Source: Rhodospirillaceae bacterium
GTDB taxonomy: Bacteria > Pseudomonadota > Alphaproteobacteria > Azospirillales > Azospirillaceae
DNA length: 37,126 bases
NCBI GenBank assembly: GCA_029267445.1
Contig: JAJUIU010000037.1
Span: forward strand, 1 to 37,126
Reading direction: 5' to 3'
The notes below the pieces were generated by a model. It did no database searches and was not told the origin of the DNA. It saw only the letters and a program-made list of their open reading frames with translations. Both the position numbers and the translations under genes were made by a program. This document shows, in pieces, positions 15,892 to 23,173 of the stretch (the first letter of the stretch is position 1; every line of letters starts with the position of its first letter).

Positions 15892-16090
15892 GCGGGACGG
15901 CTCCGGACGGCGCGTCGCCGTCCCGGGGCGGCGGGAGGCGTCGTGCGGGGTAGGCGCGCCTTCCGATGTAGGGCGGGGCCGGGCGGCGCAAAGTGACACG
16001 GCTCACAGCCTAGGCCATGAACCCCTAAAAGAATCTTGCACCGCAACAGGGTGGGTCAAATGCGGCGCGCGCCGGGCGGCATTGCGCAAA

Positions 16091-16111
16091 TTCGGGGGAT
16101 TCTACCCCGAA
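16091..16111 (-). terminator. Hairpin overlapping the methyltransferase stop codon
   Basis: A 7-bp perfect stem (TTCGGGG at 16091-16097, CCCCGAA at 16105-16111) with a 7-nt loop that contains the stop codon of the methyltransferase gene. On the minus strand it is followed by TTT. It is a plausible weak intrinsic terminator for the PKHD-hydroxylase/methyltransferase unit. Confidence 0.45.
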
Positions 16112-16731
16112 AGGACAGATTGCGCGCCTGGTGCCCGCCACAGGCTGGCGAGCCAGTCCTGCCGCCGACGGGAAACCCCGGGCGGCCTGCGCCACTGCCG
16201 GATTGGCGTGAAGCCGGCTTCACGGGCCAGCTTCGCCCAGCGCTGCGGACGGCGGAAGGCGACATAGCGGTCCTCCGCCCAGCCTTCCGTGCCGTCTCCG
16301 GTGGGGTCGCAGGCGAAGAGGACGCCTTTTGGCCGCAGCGATGCCCTCAGTCGCGCCAGCACATCCGGCAATGCCGCCGTCGGCACATGGAACAGTACGG
16401 CCTGGGCGAACACGCCGTCGAAGGCGGTTGCCGGCAGGTCGAGGTCCAGCATGTCCTGTTCCAGCACCGGTGCCCCCGACCGCTCGCGCGCCACGGCGGC
16501 CAGGGCGGCGCAGCCGTCCAGCCCGACGGCCCTGTGCCCCAGCGCCGCGAAGGCGGCGAGGTCGCGGCCCGGCCCGCAGCCGAGATCGAGGATGTCGTGC
16601 GGCGCCGGGCCGGGCAGCTCGGCCAGGAAGGCGTCCCGGCATTCGGCGGTGTCGTGGTCGGCCAACGCCACCGCGTAGTCGGCCGCGCGGCGGTCGTAGT
16701 GCTTGATGGTCGACGGCGGCCCGCCGGCCAT
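16102..16731 (-). CDS. Class I SAM-dependent methyltransferase
   Basis: A 209-residue methyltransferase with a Rossmann core: motif I is ILDLGCGPGRDL (about 47-58), the acidic end of strand two is in AVGLDGCAAL, and the post-I region includes DGVFAQAVLFHVP. The substrate is not evident; it resembles small UbiE/Methyltransf_25-type enzymes. Its ATG overlaps the TAA of the PKHD hydroxylase as TAATG, so the two are translationally coupled. It ends inside a hairpin. Iron-linked expression is implied by the Fur-like box upstream of the first gene. Confidence 0.83.
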   Translation of the reverse strand: MAGGPPSTIKHYDRRAADYAVALADHDTAECRDAFLAELPGPAPHDILDLGCGPGRDLAAFAALGHRAVGLDGCAALAAVARERSGAPVLEQDMLDLDLPATAFDGVFAQAVLFHVPTAALPDVLARLRASLRPKGVLFACDPTGDGTEGWAEDRYVAFRRPQRWAKLAREAGFTPIRQWRRPPGVSRRRQDWLASLWRAPGAQSVLSG

Positions 16732-17405
16732 TAGTCGTCCGCCCAGCGGCGCAGCAGGTTCGACAGGCTTTTGGACAACAGATCGAACTCCGCCGTCTTG
16801 CCCGACTGCCGGAACAGGGACTGCCGCGCCGTGTCGATGTCGAACAGGATCTCCCGCCCGGCCGCGTCGCGGACATGGGAGCGGATCCAGCCCACGGCGG
16901 CCAGCCGCTCCCCCGCCGAAACCGGCTCCACCCGGTGCAGCGTGGTGGACGGGTAGAACAAAGCCCCGCCGGCCGGCAGCTTGAAGGCGAGGTCGCCCGC
17001 CGCTGTCTCCATCACCAGCTCTCCGCCCTCGTAGCTGTCGGGATCGGCCAGGAACAGGGTGAACGAGACGTCCGTGCGCACGCCGCCCATGATCGCGTCG
17101 TCGACATGGCTGCCATAGCCGTCGCCCGCGCCGTATCGGCTGAACAGGATGGGGCCGAACGCCTTGGGCCGGGTCGCCATCATCGCGACGGGATGCGCGC
17201 GCACCGCCTGTTCGACGATGGCGCGCAGCTCGGCGGCGGCCGGATCGTCCGGGGCCAGCTGCCGGTTCGCCTTGACCAGTTTCGCATGCCAGCCGGCCGT
17301 CGCGGCACCATCCTGGAATCGGGCGGTCGCGAGCCGGGCGCGCAGGCGCTCGACACCCTCCGTCGGCAGCAGCTCGGGAACGGGCAGGATCATGCCCCTA
17401 GCCAT
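16731..17405 (-). CDS. PKHD-type Fe(II)/2-oxoglutarate hydroxylase (PiuC/YbiX-like)
   Basis: A 224-residue (from 17405) dioxygenase of the PKHD group, which uses Fe(II) and 2-oxoglutarate. The iron ligands are visible as HVDD in YGSHVDDAIMGG (His-x-Asp) and the distal His in STTLHRVEPV. The co-substrate arginine lies in VGWIRS. The Tyr/Arg-rich element ILFSRYGAGDGYG is typical of PiuC/YbiX. These genes commonly sit beside TonB-dependent siderophore receptors and are Fur-regulated; here a Fur-like box lies about 30 bp upstream. The open frame reaches 17525, but similarity begins at 17405 (or an ATG at 17393), and neither start has a strong ribosome site. No receptor gene is adjacent. Confidence 0.86.
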   Translation of the reverse strand: MARGMILPVPELLPTEGVERLRARLATARFQDGAATAGWHAKLVKANRQLAPDDPAAAELRAIVEQAVRAHPVAMMATRPKAFGPILFSRYGAGDGYGSHVDDAIMGGVRTDVSFTLFLADPDSYEGGELVMETAAGDLAFKLPAGGALFYPSTTLHRVEPVSAGERLAAVGWIRSHVRDAAGREILFDIDTARQSLFRQSGKTAEFDLLSKSLSNLLRRWADD

Positions 17406-17433
17406 GCCACGACCACCATCGCCGCGCAATTCA

Positions 17434-17452
17434 GCAAATGAGAATGACTTGC
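17434..17452. promoter_or_regulatory. Fur-like iron-response box
   Basis: GCAAATGAGAATGACTTGC is an imperfect dyad with AATGAGAATGA-type hexamers, similar to Fur boxes found before iron-uptake genes in Alphaproteobacteria. It lies between the PKHD hydroxylase (start 17405) and the divergent secreted protein (start 17515), placed to control both. Confidence 0.6.
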
Positions 17453-17514
17453 AGACTGAGGGCGGGTTTGGCAGGGTCGCGTCATTCACCCTTGAGGGTT
17501 TGAGGATATCCGCC

Positions 17515-18318
17515 ATGAAGCTCACCCCCCGCCTCTGGCTCGGCGTCGGAGTCTCCGTCCTGGCCGCCGGCCCTGCCTTCGCGGGCGCCGTTGCCGCCGA
17601 CCGGCCGGCCGCGCCCGCATCGGCGCACCTCCAGGTCGCCCAGGGCGGGGAAGGCGGGGAGGGGGGCGAGGGCGGCGTCAGCGCGGAGGACGCGGCCCGA
17701 GACCCGGTCGCCTATCTCACGGCCCTGGACGTGATTGCCGCGCATTATCTCGCGGGGCTCGACGCATACAAGGCGGGCGACTCCATGGCGGCGGGGGAGA
17801 TGTTCGCCCACCCGATCGGCGAGATCTATGTGGACCTGGAGCCGGTGTTCCAGGCGCGCGGCGTGAAACCCTTCATGGACCCGATGTCCAAGGCCTCCGA
17901 ACTGGCGCTCGGCAAGGCGCCGCAGGCCGAGGTGGAGAAGGCCGCCGCGACCGTGCTGACGGCGCTGGACGCGGCGGCCGAGATGGCCCCCGGCAACGCC
18001 ATTGCGGCCCCGATCCAGGGCAAGGTGATCGTGCGTATGCTGCGCCGTGCCGCCCAGCAGTACGGGCCCGCCGCCCAGTCGGACGAGGCGTATCTTGATG
18101 GCTACGGCCTTTACAAGGCGGCGGCGGCGCGGGCGGAGGCCAATCTGGCCGCCATCGCGGCGAAGAACGCCGACGCCGGTGCCGCCATACAGGAGGCACT
18201 CACCATCCTCGCCAAGGCCTATCCGACGGCGAAGCGTCCGGCCAAGCTGGACCAGGATTCGGGCGCGCTTCTGGCGGCGGCCTCCAAGGCGGAGCTGGCG
18301 CTCAGCCGCCTGAACTGA
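17515..18318 (+). CDS. Secreted Gly/Glu-repeat protein, probably iron-regulated
   Basis: A 267-residue exported protein. The signal peptide ends near AFAGA. The mature N terminus carries an unusual GGEGGEGGEGG run (about 44-54). The rest is helical and Ala-rich, with a conserved-looking segment around IAAHYLAGLDAYKAGDSMAAGEMFAHPIG that has spaced His, Asp and Glu residues able to bind metal. I recognise no named family. The helical, His-containing periplasmic character recalls imelysin-type iron proteins, but no imelysin motif is present. It is divergent from a PKHD hydroxylase and shares a Fur-like box with it, which suggests an iron-starvation role. The ATG at 17515 starts the signal peptide; AGGAT lies upstream. 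It ends 17 bp inside the convergent Nudix gene. Confidence 0.7.
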   Translation: MKLTPRLWLGVGVSVLAAGPAFAGAVAADRPAAPASAHLQVAQGGEGGEGGEGGVSAEDAARDPVAYLTALDVIAAHYLAGLDAYKAGDSMAAGEMFAHPIGEIYVDLEPVFQARGVKPFMDPMSKASELALGKAPQAEVEKAAATVLTALDAAAEMAPGNAIAAPIQGKVIVRMLRRAAQQYGPAAQSDEAYLDGYGLYKAAAARAEANLAAIAAKNADAGAAIQEALTILAKAYPTAKRPAKLDQDSGALLAAASKAELALSRLN

Positions 18319-18724
18319 GGGCGGTCCGCAACGTGGGCAGGGTCTGGCGCGTGGCCTCGGTCAGCGGTGCCGGCAGCGCGTCCAGGGCGAACCAGCCGCA
18401 GGCGGCAAGGGCGTCCGGCTCCCGCACGGCGGGCTCGCCGGACATCACCTCCGCCAGCCATGTGGGGCTGACCCAGTGCTGGCCGCGCGCGGCGTCGATC
18501 TGGTCCACGACATGGAGCAGGCGGACGAGCCGGATCGCGACGCCCAGCTCCTCCGCGATCTCGCGGACGATGGCGGCGGGCACCGTCTCCCCGAAATCCA
18601 CCTTGCCACCCGGCAGGCCCCAGTTGCCCGCCTCAGGCTCCCGCCGGCGCTGGACCAGCAGCAGCCTGCCGTCGCGCAGGATCGCGGCGCCGCAGCCGAC
18701 GCGGGGTTGGGGCGGGGTGGTCAT
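18302..18724 (-). CDS. Nudix hydrolase
   Basis: A 140-residue Nudix protein. The Nudix box is complete: GGKVDFGETVPAAIVREIAE followed by ELGV, with the REIAEE metal-binding core. The N terminus VGCGAAILRDGRLLLVQRRREPEAGNW is typical of the MutT/ADP-ribose pyrophosphatase branch, and the later HWVSPTWLAEV segment matches NUDT15-like enzymes that hydrolyse modified nucleoside diphosphates. The exact substrate is open. The ATG at 18724 lies 5 nt after the stop of the Lrp-type regulator, so both are one transcript. Its 3' end overlaps the convergent secreted-protein gene by 17 bp. Confidence 0.87.
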   Translation of the reverse strand: MTTPPQPRVGCGAAILRDGRLLLVQRRREPEAGNWGLPGGKVDFGETVPAAIVREIAEELGVAIRLVRLLHVVDQIDAARGQHWVSPTWLAEVMSGEPAVREPDALAACGWFALDALPAPLTEATRQTLPTLRTALSSGG

Positions 18725-18729
18725 CGGGT

Positions 18730-19200
18730 TCAGTCCATCGGCAGGGCGGTGCGCTTGGCCACGGTGCGCAGGGTGAAGGCGGAGCGGACGCGGGCGACGC
18801 CGGGCAGGCGGGTCAGGACCTGGGTGTGCAGGCGCTCGTAATCCGCCCCGTCCGCCACGACCACCCGCAGCAGATAGTCGCTGTCGCCGGCCATCAGATA
18901 GCACTCCATCACCTCCGGACAGGTGCGGACCCGTTCCTCGAAGCGGGCGAGGTCCTGCTCCTGCTGGCGGTCGAGGGTGATGGAGACGAAGACGGAGGCG
19001 CCGCGCCCCAGGGCGCCGGGGTTCAGCAGGGCGGCATAGCCCTCCACCACGCCCTCCTCCTCCAGCCGGCGCAGGCGGCGGTGGCAGGCGGACGGGGAAA
19101 GGCCGACCTTCTCCGCCAGATCGGCGTTGCTGATCCGGCCGTCGGTCTGCACCGCGTCGAGGATGCGGCGGTCCAGCGGATCGAGGTCGATTTTGCGCAT
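18730..19200 (-). CDS. Lrp/AsnC-family regulator, probable activator of alanine dehydrogenase
   Basis: A 156-residue Lrp/AsnC protein. The N-terminal winged helix-turn-helix (about 5-55; DRRILDAVQTDGRISNADLA, then LSPSACHRRLRRLEEEGVV) is followed by a RAM ligand domain (about 70-145; VECYLMAGDSDYLLRV-type core). It is divergent from the alanine dehydrogenase gene with 148 bp between the starts, the standard AldR/ald arrangement in which the regulator senses alanine. An inverted repeat in that gap is the likely operator. The ATG at 19200 begins the family homology; longer frames upstream do not resemble the family. Confidence 0.88.
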   Translation of the reverse strand: MRKIDLDPLDRRILDAVQTDGRISNADLAEKVGLSPSACHRRLRRLEEEGVVEGYAALLNPGALGRGASVFVSITLDRQQEQDLARFEERVRTCPEVMECYLMAGDSDYLLRVVVADGADYERLHTQVLTRLPGVARVRSAFTLRTVAKRTALPMD

Positions 19201-19238
19201 TGCAGCATGATGTGAGGTGGAATCTTCGACGGATTCTC

Positions 19239-19264
19239 GCTTTCGCGCACGATCCTGCGAAAGC
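19239..19264. promoter_or_regulatory. Inverted-repeat operator between regulator and ald
   Basis: A perfect 8-bp inverted repeat, GCTTTCGC (19239-19246) and GCGAAAGC (19257-19264), separated by 10 bp. It sits in the 148-bp gap between the divergent Lrp-type gene and ald, the position expected for the regulator's binding site. Confidence 0.55.
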
Positions 19265-19348
19265 ATGCGTCCGCGCGCCATCTCTTCGCAAGGACATTCG
19301 CGCGGGCTCGGCCGTATCCTGGGGGCAAATCCACCAGGGGAGGTTTCG

Positions 19349-20461
19349 ATGCTCGTCGGCGTGCCGAAGGAGATCAAGAATCACGAATACCGGGTCGGCC
19401 TGATCCCGGGCAATGTCCGCCAGCTCGTCGCCCACGGACATCAGGTGCTGGTGCAGCAGGACGCGGGTACCGCCATCGGCCTGACCGACGACCTCTATGT
19501 CGCCGCCGGCGCGCGGATCGTCGGCACGGCGGAGGAGATCTTCGCCAAGGCCGACATGATCGTGAAGGTGAAGGAGCCGCAGCCGCACGAGTGCCGCATG
19601 CTGCGCCCCGGACAGGTGCTGTTCACCTACCTGCACCTCGCCCCCGATCCGGAGCAGACGAAGCTGCTCCAGGCCTCCGGAGCCATCTGCATCGCATATG
19701 AGACCGTGACCGACGTTCGCGGCGGCCTGCCCCTGCTGGCACCGATGTCGGAGGTGGCCGGCCGCATGTCCATCCAGGCGGGTGCCCACTGCCTGGAGAA
19801 GAGCCATGGCGGCATCGGCATCCTGTTGGGCGGCGTGCCCGGCACCCCGCCGGCCAAGGTCGCCATCATCGGTGGCGGCGTGGTCGGCACAAACGCCGCC
19901 CGGATGGCGATCGGCCTGGAGGCCTATGTCACGGTCCTGGACAAGAGCCTGGACCGGCTGCGCGCGCTGGACCTGCAGTTCGGCCGCCGCCTCAATACCG
20001 TCTACGCCAACATCGAGACGATCGAGCAGGCGGTGCTGGAGGCAGACCTCGTGATCGGCGCCATCCTGGTGCCCGGCGCGTCGGCCCCGAAGGTCGTGAC
20101 GCGCGAGATGGTCGGCCGCATGAAGAAGGGGGCCGTGCTGGTGGACGTATCGATCGACCAGGGCGGCTGCTTCGAGACGTCCAAGCCCACGACCCACGCC
20201 GACCCGACCTATGTGGTGGACGGGGTGATCCACTACTGTGTCGCCAACATGCCGGGTGCGGTCGCCCGGACCAGCACCTTCGCCCTGAACAACGCCACGG
20301 CCCCCTTCGTGCTGGACCTCGCCGACAAGGGCTGGCTGAAGGCGCTGGCGGACGACGCGCATCTGCTGAACGGCCTCAACGTCTTCCAGGGCAAGCTGAC
20401 CCATCCGGGCCTCGCCCACCTGGGCGAGGTGGTCCCCGCCCGGCAGGTGATCGGGCGGTGA
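19349..20461 (+). CDS. ald: Alanine dehydrogenase
   Basis: A 370-residue NAD-dependent L-alanine dehydrogenase, which interconverts alanine with pyruvate plus ammonia. The start MLVGVPKEIKNHEYRVGLIP is diagnostic. Substrate and catalytic residues expected from characterised enzymes are in place: Arg15, Lys74 (IVKVKEPQ) and His95 (TYLHLAPD). The NAD-binding glycine motif is VAIIGGGVVGTNAA, and MPGAVARTSTFALNNAT is the conserved C-terminal segment. Length equals the family norm. The ATG at 19349 has GGGGAGG five bases upstream. The divergent Lrp-type gene probably induces it with alanine. A long hairpin repeat follows the stop codon. Confidence 0.95.
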   Translation: MLVGVPKEIKNHEYRVGLIPGNVRQLVAHGHQVLVQQDAGTAIGLTDDLYVAAGARIVGTAEEIFAKADMIVKVKEPQPHECRMLRPGQVLFTYLHLAPDPEQTKLLQASGAICIAYETVTDVRGGLPLLAPMSEVAGRMSIQAGAHCLEKSHGGIGILLGGVPGTPPAKVAIIGGGVVGTNAARMAIGLEAYVTVLDKSLDRLRALDLQFGRRLNTVYANIETIEQAVLEADLVIGAILVPGASAPKVVTREMVGRMKKGAVLVDVSIDQGGCFETSKPTTHADPTYVVDGVIHYCVANMPGAVARTSTFALNNATAPFVLDLADKGWLKALADDAHLLNGLNVFQGKLTHPGLAHLGEVVPARQVIGR

Positions 20462-20472
20462 TCGCTGGCCGC

Positions 20473-20562
20473 CCCCACCCTTCGACAGGCTCAGGGTGAG
20501 GGCATCGGGGCGGCTTTCGTCCAACCGTCGACCCCGCACCCTGAGCTTGTCGAAGGGTGGGG
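20473..20562. repeat. Long dispersed-type inverted repeat after ald
   Basis: Two 26-nt arms (20473-20498 and 20537-20562) are reverse complements except at one position, around a 38-nt loop. The arm core CCTTCGACAGGCTCAGGGTG is a dispersed intergenic repeat seen in many Proteobacteria. It probably ends ald transcription. It also codes for the last residues of the convergent gene on the minus strand. Confidence 0.8.
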
Positions 20563-21174
20563 GGCAGGCACGATAGACGCAGGGCGGGGCGCGTACCCCG
20601 CCCTTAGCGTTTCGACGATGGCGGGCGGGGTCAGCAGGGTGGCCGACACGTCGGGCTGCGGGATCGCCGGGCCGTAGCCGCCGGGCGACCAGGCGTGCAG
20701 CCGGTCGCCCATCACCAGCCAGGCCCGTGCGGGATCGGCGGGCAGGGCGACCATGGCCCCATCCGGCAGCCCGGCCAGGGGCATGACCGGCTTCGAAGGC
20801 GCCAGCCGCTGCCGGTGCAGGACAATGTCCATTTCCCCGGCCCTGGGCGGTTCGGGCAGACCGTGCGCCGCCGCCCAGGCCGCCGCGAAGGCCTTGGCTT
20901 CCGCCCGCCTGCATTCGAAGCAGGGTCGGTGGCCGGCGGCCAGGGCGGTGGGCTCGTCCAGGAAGAACAGCTCCGTATAGCCGTCGCCCATGACCGTGCG
21001 GCGGCGGTCCTTGAAGCACAGCACGCAGGCGATCCAGGCGCGCCCGGTCCACCGGCGCGGTCCCAGCGTCCGGTCGGGCCCGTGCAGCCGGCCGCCCCGG
21101 TTGCCCATCAGCGTGCCGCGCGCCGTGACCGCGACGATGTCGCCGAAGGGGGTGACACGGTTCTGAAGCGGCAT
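20491..21174 (-). CDS. Conserved-looking protein with two CxxC motifs, tail encoded by a repeat
   Basis: A 227-residue soluble protein of unrecognised family. Two CxxC pairs, CVLC in AWIACVLCFKDRRR and CFEC in HRPCFECRRAEA, lie about 40 residues apart and could bind zinc. Between them are conserved-looking GYTELFFLDEPTALAAGHRPC elements. The C-terminal 22 or so residues (HPSTSSGCGVDG onward) are translated from the dispersed inverted repeat and are unlikely to be functional; the ancestral stop was probably near 20560. It follows the RNase Z-like gene by 5 nt on the same strand and is probably co-transcribed with it. Confidence 0.65.
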   Translation of the reverse strand: MPLQNRVTPFGDIVAVTARGTLMGNRGGRLHGPDRTLGPRRWTGRAWIACVLCFKDRRRTVMGDGYTELFFLDEPTALAAGHRPCFECRRAEAKAFAAAWAAAHGLPEPPRAGEMDIVLHRQRLAPSKPVMPLAGLPDGAMVALPADPARAWLVMGDRLHAWSPGGYGPAIPQPDVSATLLTPPAIVETLRAGYAPRPASIVPAPHPSTSSGCGVDGWTKAAPMPSP

Positions 21175-21179
21175 CGAGG

Positions 21180-22103
21180 TCAGTCCCTCCGGGGGCGGAC
21201 CTCCATCTTATCGAAATCGGCGGCGATCCGGACATGCGGGAAGAATGATTTCGCTTCGGCCAGCACCTCGGCCGGGTCGTAGCGGTCGGACTGGTGGGTG
21301 AGGATCAGCTCCCGCACCCCCGCCGTCTCCGCCAGGGCGCAGGCGTCCTTCACCGTCAGATGCCCGCGCGACCGCGCCGTCTCCGCGTCGGTTGTGCGGT
21401 ACGTGGCCTCGATCACCAGCAGATCGACGCCGCGCACGGCGTCCACCAGCGCCTCGCCATTCTCGCAGTCGCCCACGACGGCGGCGCTGGCGCCCGGTTC
21501 CGGATCGCCCAGCACCTCCTCAACCGTGACCGTCCGGCCGTCCTCCAGGGTGACGGCACCCTCGTGGACCAGCCGGTGCCGCTCCGGCCCCTCCGGTACG
21601 CCCAGCGCGTCCAGCCGCGCCGGATCGACCGGCCGGGTCGGCGTCTCGGTGAAGCGGAAGCCGTAGCTCTCCGTCTCGTGGTGGCGGACGGGGAAGGCGT
21701 CCACGCGCACGCCGTCCGCCTCGAACACGGGGCCGGGGGCGAGGGGGCGGTAATCGACGGCGAGGCCCGGATGCCCGTCCGGCCAGACCACCTCGTCCAG
21801 CAGCACGCGGGCGATCCGCAGCGCCTCCGCCCCACCCCACAGCGTCAGCCGGTCGCCCTGGTCCCACAGGTCGATGGTGCCGACCAGGCTGGCCAGCCCG
21901 AGGATGTGGTCGAGATGCCCGTGCGTCAGCAGGATCCGGTCCAGCCGGCGGATTCCGGCGTGCGCGATGCGGATCTGGCGCAGCGTGCCCTCGCCGCAGT
22001 CGACCAGGACGCGGGCGCGCTCATGCTCCACCAGCAGGGCCGAAAGGCCCCGCCGGGCGGACGGCACCGTGGCGCCCGTGCCGAGGAAGGTCAGCGTGAA
22101 CAT
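21180..22103 (-). CDS. RNase Z-like metallo-beta-lactamase hydrolase
   Basis: A 307-residue metallo-beta-lactamase-fold protein of the RNase Z/ElaC group. It begins [18 protein letters not shown] as RNase Z proteins do. The metal motif is THGHLDH (His61, His63, Asp65, His66). Later ligands are in [15 protein letters not shown] and ILTHQSDRY, and the [16 protein letters not shown] element is the RNase Z-type ending. A tRNA 3'-processing role is possible; some relatives are general phosphodiesterases. The ATG at 22103 starts the homology. It is 5 nt upstream of the CxxC protein gene in one operon. Confidence 0.85.
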   Translation of the reverse strand: MFTLTFLGTGATVPSARRGLSALLVEHERARVLVDCGEGTLRQIRIAHAGIRRLDRILLTHGHLDHILGLASLVGTIDLWDQGDRLTLWGGAEALRIARVLLDEVVWPDGHPGLAVDYRPLAPGPVFEADGVRVDAFPVRHHETESYGFRFTETPTRPVDPARLDALGVPEGPERHRLVHEGAVTLEDGRTVTVEEVLGDPEPGASAAVVGDCENGEALVDAVRGVDLLVIEATYRTTDAETARSRGHLTVKDACALAETAGVRELILTHQSDRYDPAEVLAEAKSFFPHVRIAADFDKMEVRPRRD

Positions 22104-22150
22104 GCCGGCACCCGCCGCGTGACGTCACCGCCGGAAGGGCGTCGTCCCGA

Positions 22151-22378
22151 TCACGCCGCCTCGTCCCGATCCGCCATCATCCTACGGATTTCCCGCAGCT
22201 CCGTCCTGATCCCTTCGAGCGCCTCGGCGATGCGGTCGAGCGCGCTCGACTCCGCCTCGCCGGGACCGGCGGCGGGCTCGTCGCTGTAGAACCCGCCGGG
22301 CGGCGGCGGATGGCTCTCCGTGGCGCCTTCGGGAAGGTCGGTTTCCACCTCCACGCCCAGGACCTCTCGTTTCGTCAT
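22151..22378 (-). CDS. Small acidic protein with C-terminal helix
   Basis: A 75-residue protein. The N-terminal half is Pro/Gly-rich and acidic (ESHPPPPGGFYSDEP). The C-terminal half (about 45-72; ALDRIAEALEGIRTELREIR) is a strongly amphipathic helix with heptad leucine/isoleucine spacing, a probable coiled coil. The ATG at 22378 follows a purine-rich GGGGGCGG. The open frame extends far upstream as a GC-rich shadow, which I do not accept. No family is recognised. A weak EcfG-like element lies about 60 bp upstream. Confidence 0.55.
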   Translation of the reverse strand: MTKREVLGVEVETDLPEGATESHPPPPGGFYSDEPAAGPGEAESSALDRIAEALEGIRTELREIRRMMADRDEAA

Positions 22379-22437
22379 GGCATGCCGCCCCCGCTGAAGG
22401 CGTCCGCCCGCCCGACAGGCGGACACCGGAGCGGGGA

Positions 22438-22462
22438 AACATCCGCCAGGCGGGCGGGTTCC
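22438..22462 (-). promoter_or_regulatory. Weak EcfG-like element upstream of the small acidic protein
   Basis: Minus strand: GGAAC (22462-22458), 16-nt spacer, TGTT (22441-22438), one base from the EcfG -10 consensus CGTT. It would give a leader of about 50 nt to the gene starting at 22378. Confidence 0.28.
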
Positions 22463-22493
22463 ACCGCGTATCGGTTCCGCAAGGCAATCTTTA

Positions 22494-22507
22494 TTGATCC
22501 GCGTCAA
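22494..22507. promoter_or_regulatory. FNR/FixK-like binding site upstream of marR
   Basis: TTGAT-CCGC-GTCAA matches the FNR/FixK consensus TTGAT-N4-ATCAA with one change. Its centre is about 70 bp upstream of the MarR ATG, a position compatible with activation of the MarR/DUF442 unit. Confidence 0.55.
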
Positions 22508-22533
22508 TGCCGGGTTCTCGATCATTGGAGACA

Positions 22534-22552
22534 GTGGCTTCACTGAAGTCAC
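22534..22552. promoter_or_regulatory. Palindromic operator of the MarR gene
   Basis: GTGGCTTCACTGAAGTCAC is a 19-bp palindrome with one mismatched pair and a central cytosine, located 19 bp before the MarR start codon. MarR proteins typically autorepress by binding such dyads over their own promoter. Confidence 0.5.
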
Positions 22553-22570
22553 GCCCGTGGGGCCAAGAAC

Positions 22571-23083
22571 ATGCCGGACTCGACCTTCCGCTTCCGCCCT
22601 GAGGACGCCATCGCCCTCTGCATCATGGACCTCGCGAACGCGATCGCCCGCCACAGCGAGGCGATCCTGGCCGAGGCTGGGCTCACGGCGCCGCAGTGGA
22701 CGGTGCTGCTGAACGTCGCCGGCGACGCCAACTTCCAGGACGGCACCCGCATCGGCGGCAGCATCTTCTCCTCGGAGATCGCGGCGGCGCGCGGCCTGTC
22801 CCGACCGCACATCAGCGCAACGGTGACGGAGCTGATCCGCAAGGGTCTGATCCGCCAGGACGACGACCCGCACGACCGGCGCCGCAAACTCCTTTCGGTC
22901 AGCCCGCAGGGGCTCGCCGTCCTGCGCCGGCTGCAGCCGCTGCGCCAGTCGATCAACGACCTGCTGCTGTCCGACCTTCCGCTCGGCAGCCGCGAGGCGC
23001 TGCTGGACACGCTGGTGACACTCCGGCACCGCGCCCGCATGCCGGAACCGGTCGAGCCCGCCTCCATCCGCAAGGCGTCGTAA
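22571..23083 (+). CDS. MarR-family transcriptional regulator
   Basis: A 170-residue MarR-type winged-helix repressor. Helix-turn-helix and wing are seen in IFSSEIAAARGLSRPHISATVTELIRKGLIRQDDDPHDRRRKLLSVS, where DPHDRRRKLLSVSPQG is the canonical wing. An N-terminal helix with Cys17 (AIALCIMDLANA) and an insert rich in Gly/Asn/Asp (VAGDANFQDGTRIGGS) before the recognition helix are somewhat longer than usual. A palindrome and an FNR-like box lie upstream. It is followed after 90 bp by a stand-alone DUF442 gene on the same strand, the likely target or partner. The single cysteine is not enough to claim redox sensing. Confidence 0.87.
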   Translation: MPDSTFRFRPEDAIALCIMDLANAIARHSEAILAEAGLTAPQWTVLLNVAGDANFQDGTRIGGSIFSSEIAAARGLSRPHISATVTELIRKGLIRQDDDPHDRRRKLLSVSPQGLAVLRRLQPLRQSINDLLLSDLPLGSREALLDTLVTLRHRARMPEPVEPASIRKAS

Positions 23084-23173
23084 CGGCGTCGATCGCCCAA
23101 CCGCCCGTTCGCCCGCTGGCGGCGGCTGCCGTCCTCCGCTAGCCTTCCTCCGTCCCCGACCCGGAGGCAGACC

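Noticed and set aside
18302-21235. 977-residue minus-strand open frame
   Set aside because: It runs through the Nudix gene in frame but also antisense to ald and over the lrp-type gene in another frame. Only the last 140 residues (Nudix) are real; the rest is GC-rich shadow.
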